In this document: one piece after another, positions 1-6,303 of the stretch | How the letters are laid out: each line of letters opens with the position of its first letter | How positions within the stretch are numbered: position 1 is the first letter of the stretch | NCBI GenBank assembly: GCA_963652335.1 | Contig: CAVJSS010000009.1 | Coordinates: 1 to 42,093, forward strand | DNA: 42,093 nt | Source: UBA4951 sp963652335 | GTDB taxonomy: Bacteria; Bacillota_I; Bacilli_A; RFN20; CAG-826 | Direction: 5' to 3' | Position numbers and translations under genes: made by a program | Notes under the pieces: model-generated | Database searches by the model: none | What the model was told of the DNA's origin: nothing | The model's input: only the letters and a program-made list of their open reading frames with translations

Positions 1-176
1 AATTGGAAGAAAAGAAAACTTATAAATCGAAAAGAATCTCAAAAGAAGAAATGGATGCTCTCTCGTATGAGATTGATTCATCTTTAGAGAGATTCATCAA
101 GGAAGGCAGAAAAGAAGAATCAAAAAACTCTCAAGCTTGGTTGAAATGTGTCTCGGAACTGCCTAAAAAAGCATGA
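1..176 (+). pseudogene. 3' fragment of an ArdC-like reading frame, truncated
   Basis: An open frame runs in from the window edge (codons in phase with position 3) and stops at TGA 174-176. Its middle reads SSLERFIKEG, which matches DSLERFIKEG near the N-terminus of the intact ArdC-like gene at 682, and 17 bases (90-106 and 745-761) are identical between the two. After this motif the similarity ends: the remaining roughly 23 residues do not resemble the ArdC domain and the frame stops. The simplest reading is a relic copy of an ArdC-like gene broken just after its first helix, or a different element gene sharing only this motif. The upstream part lies outside the window, so a complete small protein cannot be excluded. 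Confidence 0.45.
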
Positions 177-681
177 TTCGGTGGATAACGTGAACTGATT
201 TGCGCTTCCTTTTCGACAGAGCCATTGTCCGGTAGGGATGCGATCTCTTCTATGTTCGCAAAGGCTTTTTCTGAACTTGGCGGGGCGATTGTCGAAAGAG
301 TTCATCGCCGTGTAAGTCTTGCAATCAGCCCACCAAGACTAACTTGTTTGGCTGAAGCATTATAAAATAGACGGGTCATCTCTTATTTGAGCCAATATCC
401 ATAGTATTAATGAGTAAAATCACTCAGTATTAGCGAACGCTTTATCAAAAAATGGAAAACCGTTCAGTCATGGCGAACAATTGTTTTATTTCAATTGATG
501 TGAGACACAATCGGAAGCATTGAAAAACGGCGCTTCTGACGTGTTTGGCAAAAACCTAAAGTTCATTTAGGCTCAGTTTTTCTAGCGATTGGCGTCCCTA
601 ATACATCCCTAGGCTAACATTCATGCATAAATCGCCATCTCATGTCTATCTATATATAGAAAGAACGTAAAGGCGGTGCTT
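177..681. other. Gene-poor stretch, probably decayed mobile DNA
   Basis: No reading frame here looks like a real protein. There is a short inverted repeat TGAGT/ACTCA near 409-424 and a weak terminator-like hairpin at 555-581. The stretch lies between the broken ArdC-like fragment and the intact copy, which suggests eroded mobile-element sequence, but no terminal repeats were recognised. Confidence 0.4.
555..581 (+). terminator. Weak terminator-like hairpin
   Basis: CCTAAA (555-560) and TTTAGG (566-571) form a 6-bp stem around a GTTCA loop. A five-base spacer and then TTTTT (577-581) follow. The A/T-rich stem and the spacer make it a weak candidate. No intact gene lies directly upstream. Confidence 0.3.
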
Positions 682-1557
682 ATGGCTTTAAATCCCAAAC
701 ACAATATAAAACAGATAATCAAAGACATTGATGATTCATTGGAAAGATTCATCAAGGAAGGGAAATACAAGGATGTCCTGCTTTCGATGGGGAACCTCGC
801 CAATTATTCTCTTAACAATCAGATTTATATAATTTCCCAAATGCCTTCAGCCAGAACGGTTTATGGGATCAGAAAATGGAACTCTTTAGGCAGACACGTC
901 AAAAAGGGAGAGACATCGATTAAAATCCTGGTTCTGATAAGAAAAAAGAAAGAAAAAGATGAAAGCCAAACCGAAAGATATTATGTCGCATCATTTAAGG
1001 TGGGATATGTGTTCGATATCTCGCAAACCGATGGAAAAGATTTGAATGTTTTCAGATTCGACGAAACGAAGATAGTCGAGAACAAAGGCATGATAATCAA
1101 TGGATTGGTGAAAGCCGCAAATTCGATCGGTTATTCGGTTTCGTATATCGAAAAGGAAAATATGAACCTTGGCTGTTATGGAATTTGCAATCATCAAACG
1201 AAAGAAATAAAAATAGTCAAAAACCTATCGGATCTGCAGCAAATATCTACTTTGGTGCATGAATGTGGTCACGCTTTCGCCCATTCCAAATATCGAGAGG
1301 ATTTCGAAGGCCTTGCCCAAAATGAAAAAAAGGAAATCAAGGAAGTGGAGGCAGAATCCATTTCCTGCATCGTATGTACCTATCTAGGCTTAGATACGCA
1401 AAACTTCAATTTCTCTTACATCACCGGGTGGGCAGGCGGAGATATTTCTAAGTTTAGAAGAAATATCGAGGTGATTTCCAGACATGCCAACACTTTGATA
1501 AAAGAAATCGAAAAGTCAATGGAAGGGACTGAATCATCAAAAACAGACCAATCGTAG
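682..1557 (+). CDS. ArdC-like antirestriction / zincin-type protein
   Basis: The N-terminal half (about residues 15-120) is typical of the ArdC N-terminal ssDNA-binding domain (DUF1738 type): a helix with SLERFIKEG, then LANYSLNNQIYI and WNSLGRHVKKGE, followed by a beta-rich segment. The C-terminal half carries a metallopeptidase-type helix, LVHECGHAFAH, an HExxH-like zinc site written as HECGH. Later, EVEAESISC could supply the third, acidic ligand. ArdC proteins occur on plasmids and integrative elements, where they protect incoming DNA from restriction. ATG 682 is preferred over an in-frame GTG at 676 because AAAGGCGG (669-676) lies 5 bases before it. No conjugation genes are nearby, so this is probably a remnant of a larger element. 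The domain assignment is fairly secure; activity is inferred. Confidence 0.75.
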   Translation: MALNPKHNIKQIIKDIDDSLERFIKEGKYKDVLLSMGNLANYSLNNQIYIISQMPSARTVYGIRKWNSLGRHVKKGETSIKILVLIRKKKEKDESQTERYYVASFKVGYVFDISQTDGKDLNVFRFDETKIVENKGMIINGLVKAANSIGYSVSYIEKENMNLGCYGICNHQTKEIKIVKNLSDLQQISTLVHECGHAFAHSKYREDFEGLAQNEKKEIKEVEAESISCIVCTYLGLDTQNFNFSYITGWAGGDISKFRRNIEVISRHANTLIKEIEKSMEGTESSKTDQS

Positions 1558-1819
1558 AATAATGACACAGTTAACAGGCAAACGAACGCGAATCCTCAAA
1601 CATCGGTTTGATGTGACGGCATCAATATCGATGGTCATCATATGGCACTGACGTAGGAGGGACTCATATTGGATTCAAGGGCTTCAAAATAGGCAAAGAA
1701 TATAGTTTTTGCTGTTGGGTATCCGCCAAATGAAGGGCATGAAACATAAATTGAGGTCAAAGGCAAAACCAATAGGATTAAAATAGACAAAAAAGAAGCC
1801 AAGGCAGAGGGAATAGGCG
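1558..1819. other. Intergenic remnant DNA
   Basis: No intact gene is seen. One frame ending at 1826 reads like a protein tail (GYPPNEGHET, stop, IEVKGKTNRIKIDKKEAKAE) and is interrupted by a TAA. It may be the end of a decayed element gene. The ribosome site of the next gene lies at its right edge. Confidence 0.35.
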
Positions 1820-2476
1820 ATGATTAAGGGAATTATATTTGACTTAGATGGCGTTATCATCTCAACTGATAAGCTGCATTACGCATCTTGGAAAAAGATA
1901 GCGGATGACGAAGGCATCCCTTTTGACGAAAAGATCAACAATCGCCTTCGCGGAATCTCTCGCATGGACTCGTTGGATATCGTCTTGGGAAAAGCCGATA
2001 AGGAATATTCAAAAGGCGAAAAAGAAGCTCTTTGCGAAAAGAAAAACGACATATACCGACGTTATTTGGAATCTTTGGAACCTACTGATGTAGACAAGGA
2101 AGTCTTATTGGCTCTTAAGGCTTTGAGAGAAAAAGGAATCAAATTGGCTTTGGGAAGCGGCAGCAGGAACGCCACGTTCATTTTAAAAAAGATCGGTTTG
2201 AAAGATTTCTTCGATGCCGTGGTTGACGGCAATATGATCACCCATTCCAAGCCAAACCCGGAAGTTTTCTTATTGGCTGCCGATAAATTGAATTTGAAAC
2301 CAGCCGATTGCGCTGTGGTAGAAGATGCCAAATCTGGCGTTGAGGCAGCCAAGGCCGGTGGCTTCGTTTCCTTTGGCATCAGCGATGCTTCGGATAGCGA
2401 TTATTGCGATCATCCAATCGCTAAACTCAGTGATTTGCTTAAATATTTGAATGACAAACCGCGTTTGGAAGATTGA
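1820..2476 (+). CDS. pgmB: Beta-phosphoglucomutase, HAD family
   Basis: This 218-residue protein fits the HAD-superfamily beta-phosphoglucomutase subgroup, which interconverts beta-glucose 1-phosphate and glucose 6-phosphate in maltose or trehalose breakdown in the cytoplasm. Visible motifs are motif I FDLDGVI, with Asp8 as the phosphorylated nucleophile and Asp10 as acid/base. The cap domain contains RLRGISRMDSLDI, motif II is LGSGSRN, motif III lies around KPNPEVF, and motif IV is VVEDAKSGVEAAKAGG, the Mg2+ site. The length is typical. A weak purine-rich site (GGCAGAGGGA, from 1803) precedes ATG 1820. No maltose or trehalose phosphorylase gene is beside it, so its sugar partner is encoded elsewhere. 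A general HAD sugar phosphatase is possible, but the cap motif favours PgmB. Confidence 0.85.
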   Translation: MIKGIIFDLDGVIISTDKLHYASWKKIADDEGIPFDEKINNRLRGISRMDSLDIVLGKADKEYSKGEKEALCEKKNDIYRRYLESLEPTDVDKEVLLALKALREKGIKLALGSGSRNATFILKKIGLKDFFDAVVDGNMITHSKPNPEVFLLAADKLNLKPADCAVVEDAKSGVEAAKAGGFVSFGISDASDSDYCDHPIAKLSDLLKYLNDKPRLED

Positions 2477-2929
2477 CTTCCGACAACGAATTATGTTGAC
2501 CTGTGCGGCAATTGTGATCAAAAACAATGCGAAAATCCATCTTCAATGCACGATCAATCCTTTGAAATGTCTAGCAATCGGGACCTTTGGAAAACTCAGT
2601 GGTTCTTGCTTTGAAGAATAAATAACGTAGTTCTTCTTTTCTTTGCAATCCCCGTGTCGAAGGACTTTGTTTTGCTGATGAGAGTTGTGCCGCATACTTC
2701 ATTCTGATAACCGACCCCAAGGCTTTGCTGACGGTATTGGTTTTAATTCGAATGAGCGCGAATATATAATCTGTTCTCGTGACTTGGCTCAAATATCATA
2801 GAAAAGGCTTTGGAAGGGGACGGTAACTTCAAGAAGGGATTTCCATCAGTCTGTCATATTGCCATCGGGGATTGCAACATCGTATTTCAAAAGAGTTGCA
2901 TTATATATAAATAGGTGTAGAGTATTGCC
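2477..2929. other. Long intergenic stretch without a convincing gene
   Basis: About 450 bases without a supported gene. A 73-codon minus-strand frame (2571-2792) has no ribosome site and resembles no family I recognise. No terminator is visible right after pgmB. The right end grades into the promoter/operator region of the iron operon. Confidence 0.4.
2896..2923 (+). promoter_or_regulatory. Candidate feo promoter
   Basis: TTGCAT (2896-2901) and TAGAGT (2918-2923), 16 bases apart, form a modest sigma-A-type promoter. A TATATATAA run in the spacer could also serve as a -10 element. Transcription from TAGAGT would start at the left edge of the first GTTAG-N6-CTAAC palindrome, a natural place for repression. 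Confidence 0.35.
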
Positions 2930-2947
2930 AGTTAGCCGAGACTAACT
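2930..2947 (+). promoter_or_regulatory. Operator 1, candidate metal-repressor site for the feo operon
   Basis: AGTTAG-CCGAGA-CTAACT is a 6-bp inverted repeat with a 6-base spacer. The half-site GTTAG recurs in a second palindrome at 3024-3043 with the same spacer. GTTAG/CTAAC half-sites are reminiscent of DtxR/IdeR/MntR-type iron and manganese repressor sites, although the classical DtxR box has a shorter spacer. Position just after a candidate promoter and before iron-uptake genes supports a role as operator. Confidence 0.6.
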
Positions 2948-2994
2948 AATGATTATTCACCCCCTGCCGAGGGGAGACGAATATGACCGTTGTT

Positions 2995-3016
2995 TAGTCA
3001 AAAGGACTATTTTTTT
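2995..3016 (+). terminator. Short hairpin with T-run in the feo leader
   Basis: TAGTC (2995-2999) and GACTA (3005-3009) pair around AAAAG and are followed by seven T (3010-3016). Only five base pairs form, so it is weak. It sits between the two operators, after a GC-rich CCCC/GGGG hairpin at about 2960-2974. It may be an attenuator or a leaky upstream terminator. Confidence 0.3.
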
Positions 3017-3023
3017 GAGAAGA

Positions 3024-3043
3024 TAGTTAGCCTACACTAACTA
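3024..3043 (+). promoter_or_regulatory. Operator 2 overlapping the feoA ribosome-binding region
   Basis: TAGTTAG-CCTACA-CTAACTA is a perfect 7-bp inverted repeat with a 6-base spacer. Its last base touches the AAGGAGGT Shine-Dalgarno of feoA (3043-3050). Same half-site and spacer as operator 1. A protein bound here would block elongation or a nearby promoter. Confidence 0.6.
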
Positions 3044-3055
3044 AGGAGGTACGAC

Positions 3056-3268
3056 ATGCCATTGATTATCGCCCCGATGAACGTTGATCTTAAAATCAAA
3101 AAGATCATCGTCGATGAAAAATTGAAAAAACATCTTCAATCTTTGGGAATTACCATCGACTCCGATATCAAGGTGATCGACAATGTGAACGGGAATCTCA
3201 TCATCGTCGTAAAAAATGTCAGATTGGCTCTCGATAAAGACATAGCCGGAAAAATCCTCGTTGCATAG
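3056..3268 (+). CDS. feoA: FeoA-domain protein (first copy)
   Basis: A 70-residue protein that is essentially one small SH3-like FeoA domain: a basic N-terminus, the IDSDIKVIDNVNGNLIIVVKNVRLALDKDIA core that matches the FeoA barrel, and nothing more. FeoA is a small cytosolic partner of the FeoB iron permease. It begins the operon with a strong AAGGAGGT site 5 bases before ATG 3056. Only 13 bases separate it from a second FeoA gene, a tandem arrangement common in Firmicutes feo operons. The two copies differ clearly, so they are not a recent duplication. Regulation by iron through the two upstream palindromes is likely. Confidence 0.8.
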   Translation: MPLIIAPMNVDLKIKKIIVDEKLKKHLQSLGITIDSDIKVIDNVNGNLIIVVKNVRLALDKDIAGKILVA

Positions 3269-3281
3269 AAAGGCAGGAATC

Positions 3282-3515
3282 ATGCAGAAAAAACTAAACG
3301 AATTCTCCATAGGCGAGACTGGCCTAATCGTCAAAGTAGAAGGGGAAGGGCGCCTGCGTCGCAGGCTGTTCGACATGGGGGTGACCCCAGGTGCCAAGGT
3401 TTCCATGAAAAAGAAAGCCCCATTGGGCGATCCTATTGAAATCACCATCAGAGGCTACGAATTGTCTTTGAGGAAAGCTGAGGCTAGCTTGGTTGTAATG
3501 GAGGCTGATGAATGA
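3282..3515 (+). CDS. feoA: FeoA-domain protein (second copy)
   Basis: A 77-residue FeoA protein with the classic pattern: GETGLIVKVEGEGRLRRRLFDMGVTPGAKVSMKKKAPLGDPIEITIRGYELSLRKAEA. The LRRRLFDMG and GDPIEI...YELSLRK motifs are the family hallmark. ATG 3282 is chosen rather than an upstream in-frame TTG (3261) because AAAGGCAGGA (3269-3278) stands directly before it and the TTG would overlap the first feoA. The stop overlaps the feoB start (ATGA, 3512-3515), implying translational coupling. This copy is the better match to canonical FeoA and probably the one contacting FeoB. Confidence 0.9.
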   Translation: MQKKLNEFSIGETGLIVKVEGEGRLRRRLFDMGVTPGAKVSMKKKAPLGDPIEITIRGYELSLRKAEASLVVMEADE

Positions 3516-5839
3516 AACACATAGCATTAGCCGGCAATCCAAACTGCGGCAAAACGACTTTATTCAATATTTTGACCGGATCGACGGCACACGTGGGAAA
3601 CTGGCCAGGCGTCACGGTCGATAAAAAAAGCGGCCTTTATAAGAAATTGGAAGAGCCGCTTGAAATCGTTGACCTTCCGGGCATTTATTCTCTTTCTCCA
3701 TACACTCCGGAGGAGATTGTCTCAAGAAACTATATCTTGGATGAAAAGCCAGATGCCGTCATCAACGTCGTCGATGCCACCAATATCGAAAGAAACCTTT
3801 ATTTGACCACCCAATTGATGGAAATCGACGTTCCAATCGTCATTGCCCTCAATATGTGCGATTTAGTCAGAAAAGAAGGAAGCAAATTGAATCCTGAGCT
3901 TCTTTCAAAGAAATTGGGCGTTCCGGTGGTCGAGATCTCCGCTTTGCGAGGAGAAGGCTTGGAAGAGTTGATGAAAGCAACTCTTGAAGCCAGCAAAACA
4001 AGGAGGAGCGGAACCACCTTATTGGAAGACCAAAACCTCATGCATCTTGTAAGGGATGTCACCATCGCTTTCGAAGGAAAAGGCGTAGAAAACCCACTAT
4101 TTCATGCGGTCAAGCTCGTCGAAGCCGACGAAATCGAGACCAAAAACCATCCGGATCTGCTCCCGATGGTGGAAAAATTCAAAGAAACGTTCAATGACGA
4201 TACCTTCGGAGATGACTTTGAGGCGTTGATTGCCGATGCACGCTACAAATACATCGCCAAGGAATTTGGCAAAGTCATCGTCAGAAAAGAAGCCGAGCCA
4301 GAGCCAGAAGCGATCGAAGTCGACGAAAACGGCAAGAAAAAGAAAAAGAAAAAAGCCAAAGTCGGAACAAAATCCGATCGTATCGACAAAGTCCTTACCC
4401 ACCGTATCTGGGGTTTGCCGATTTTTATCATCATCATGTTCTTCGTCTTCCATTTTACTTTTAGCGAAGATCTCTTCTTCATGGGCAAGATGGGGCTGAC
4501 GATCAGCAACGAAACGGCGATCAATTTTTTCACCGGCATGGGATATGAAGAGGGGCAAATGATGGAAGGCATACCTTCATTAGGCGTTTTCCTTCAATCT
4601 TGGATGGGTTGGTTCTCAGGTGAATTCATCAAAGGATTCCAATGGCTATGCAATGGCTGCAAGGACTTCGGCGATGTCGCTGCCGCAGCCGCTAGCTCAA
4701 CATGGTATGGATCGTTGATCTGCGATGGTGTTTTGAATGGATTGGATGCCGTTTGCTCATTCATCCCTCAAATCATGCTTTTGTTCTTCTTTATCGCAAT
4801 CATGGAGGATACCGGTTATATGGCCCGTATTGCCTTCATTCTCGATAGGGCCTTTAGAAAATTCGGATTGTCTGGAAAAGCCTTCATCCCGATGCTTACC
4901 GGTTTCGGATGTTCTGTGCCGGGTATAATGGCCACTAGAACAATCGAAAACGACGTCGAAAAGAACAGGACGATCCGTTTGATGACTTGCTTCTCTTGCG
5001 GTGCGAAAGCCCCTATTTGGGCCTTGCTTGCCGGAGTCGCCACAGCTTGCGGATATGGGTATGGCGATGTGTTTGTCTTCACGATTTATATCGGCGGGAT
5101 CGCTTTAGCCATCATTCTTGCGATCTTTATGCGAGTCTTCACCAAAGAAAAATACGTTTCCCCATTCATCATGGAATTGCCGCAATACCATTTGCCGCAA
5201 GCCAGAAACGTGGCTGCCCACCTTTGGGAAAAACTAAAGCATTATGTCATCAAAGCCGCAACTATCCTTACCGCCTCGTTGATCGTTATCTGGTTCTTGA
5301 AGACTTTTGGCGTCGAAAACGACAAATTCTGCATGGTCGAAGATATCGATCATTCGCTGATTGGGTACATCGGCATGGGCCTTAAATACATTTTTTACCC
5401 ATGCGGATGGGCCATCAACGCGGATGGATGGAAATACGCCGCCGCTTCAGTCACCGGGCTCGTCGCCAAGGAAGATGTCGTCGGAACGATGGCGGTCTTG
5501 TTCAATAATGGCAACGAAGATACGTTGGCTGAGGCCTTAAAGACCTTAAGCCCATCTGGCGTTTATTCCTTCGCCATCTTCAATTTGTTGACTTTCCCTT
5601 GCATGGCCGCGATTTCGACCGCAAGAGCCGAACAGACCAGAAAAGAATTTTGGAAGACATTATTGTTCTGGCTTAGCGTTTCTTATGTTGCTTCGGCCTT
5701 GGTCTATTGGGTCGGAACGTTATATGAAATAGTTTGGTGGGGCGGATTGCTTGTCACCCTCGCTCTTATCGGTGGTGTCGTCACCGCAGCCATCTTGGTT
5801 GTCAAAGGCAACAAGAAAGCCGCTGCCAGAGTCGCTTGA
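3512..5839 (+). CDS. feoB: Ferrous iron transport protein B
   Basis: A 775-residue inner-membrane Fe2+ permease with an N-terminal G-protein domain. Residues 8-16 read GNPNCGKTT (G1), followed by GNWPGVTVD (G2 region), DLPGIYS (G3) and NMCD (G4). A helical guanine-dissociation-inhibitor region follows to about residue 255. A charged linker (about 258-290) rich in Glu/Pro and then a run of seven Lys joins it to the membrane part. This has about 10 segments and two Gate repeats, with the FeoB motif GFGCSVPGIMATRTI and the second repeat at FSCGAKAPIW. The length is normal. It imports ferrous iron under low-oxygen conditions. The polylysine linker is odd and may contact lipids or nucleic acid. 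Coupled to feoA by a 4-base overlap. Confidence 0.97.
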   Translation: MKHIALAGNPNCGKTTLFNILTGSTAHVGNWPGVTVDKKSGLYKKLEEPLEIVDLPGIYSLSPYTPEEIVSRNYILDEKPDAVINVVDATNIERNLYLTTQLMEIDVPIVIALNMCDLVRKEGSKLNPELLSKKLGVPVVEISALRGEGLEELMKATLEASKTRRSGTTLLEDQNLMHLVRDVTIAFEGKGVENPLFHAVKLVEADEIETKNHPDLLPMVEKFKETFNDDTFGDDFEALIADARYKYIAKEFGKVIVRKEAEPEPEAIEVDENGKKKKKKKAKVGTKSDRIDKVLTHRIWGLPIFIIIMFFVFHFTFSEDLFFMGKMGLTISNETAINFFTGMGYEEGQMMEGIPSLGVFLQSWMGWFSGEFIKGFQWLCNGCKDFGDVAAAAASSTWYGSLICDGVLNGLDAVCSFIPQIMLLFFFIAIMEDTGYMARIAFILDRAFRKFGLSGKAFIPMLTGFGCSVPGIMATRTIENDVEKNRTIRLMTCFSCGAKAPIWALLAGVATACGYGYGDVFVFTIYIGGIALAIILAIFMRVFTKEKYVSPFIMELPQYHLPQARNVAAHLWEKLKHYVIKAATILTASLIVIWFLKTFGVENDKFCMVEDIDHSLIGYIGMGLKYIFYPCGWAINADGWKYAAASVTGLVAKEDVVGTMAVLFNNGNEDTLAEALKTLSPSGVYSFAIFNLLTFPCMAAISTARAEQTRKEFWKTLLFWLSVSYVASALVYWVGTLYEIVWWGGLLVTLALIGGVVTAAILVVKGNKKAAARVA

Positions 5840-5842
5840 TCG

Positions 5843-6232
5843 ATGCAGTGGTTTGAATATGTTATCATCGTTGCGGCCGTCGGATTGGTGGTCGCCCCGA
5901 TAATAACCCATTTTATAAAAAAGAAAAAAGGAACGCTTAAATGCGAATGCGGTCATTTGCAAAGCGAGTGCATCGGGAATTGTTCGGCTTGCTCCTTGCC
6001 TAGCAAGAAAGGGACTTTGACTTATATCGTTTCCATCGAGGGGATGAAATGCGGAATGTGCGAAAGCCACATAAACGACATCATCCGCAAGGAATTCGAC
6101 GTCGTCAAAGTCAAATCTTCCAGAAAGAGCAAAACTACGATTATCGTCACAAAGCATTTGCTGAACCCCTCCAAAATAAGATTAGCAATCAACGCTGCTG
6201 GATATGACGTTACGTCGGTTAGGCTGAAATAG
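5843..6232 (+). CDS. FeoB-associated Cys-rich membrane protein fused to an HMA-like domain
   Basis: A 129-residue protein starting 3 bases after feoB. Residues 5-24 form one membrane segment, followed by KKKK and a cysteine cluster (Cys34, 36, 43, 47, 50 in KCECGHLQSECIGNCSAC), the pattern of FeoB-associated Cys-rich proteins. Residues 58-129 then look like a heavy-metal-associated (HMA) domain: VSIEGMKCGMCESHINDIIRK with Cys70 and Cys73 as the CxxC metal site, a central beta-alpha segment, and a terminal INAAGYDV motif typical of HMA domains. The usual FeoB-associated protein is only about 50-70 residues, so this is a fusion. A plausible role is receiving or sensing iron, or another metal, on the inner face beside FeoB; this is inferred. 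Confidence 0.8.
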   Translation: MQWFEYVIIVAAVGLVVAPIITHFIKKKKGTLKCECGHLQSECIGNCSACSLPSKKGTLTYIVSIEGMKCGMCESHINDIIRKEFDVVKVKSSRKSKTTIIVTKHLLNPSKIRLAINAAGYDVTSVRLK

Positions 6233-6241
6233 TTAGACTGG

Positions 6242-6269
6242 AAAAGGGAGATTTTGTTCTCCTTTTTTT
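6242..6269 (+). terminator. Terminator of the feo operon
   Basis: AAAAGGGAGA pairs with TTCTCCTTTT (one G-T wobble) around a TTTTG loop and is followed by a T-run ending at 6269. It lies 10 bases after the stop of the last feo gene, so the partner-switch operon is a separate unit. Confidence 0.8.
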
Positions 6270-6303
6270 CGTTTCTATGCCTTCTTTCTTTCCGACTAGA
6301 TGA

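Noticed and set aside
2571..2792. 73-codon minus-strand frame in the long gap before feoA
   Set aside because: No ribosome site, no recognised domain, and no typical codon pattern. Considered as a decayed transposase, but no catalytic motif supports it.
2477..2929. Riboswitch before the iron operon
   Set aside because: No recognised riboswitch core; the palindromes and hairpins explain the visible structure.
4097..4558. 153-codon minus-strand frame inside feoB
   Set aside because: Opposite the FeoB lysine run, which creates a Phe-rich artefact; no ribosome site.
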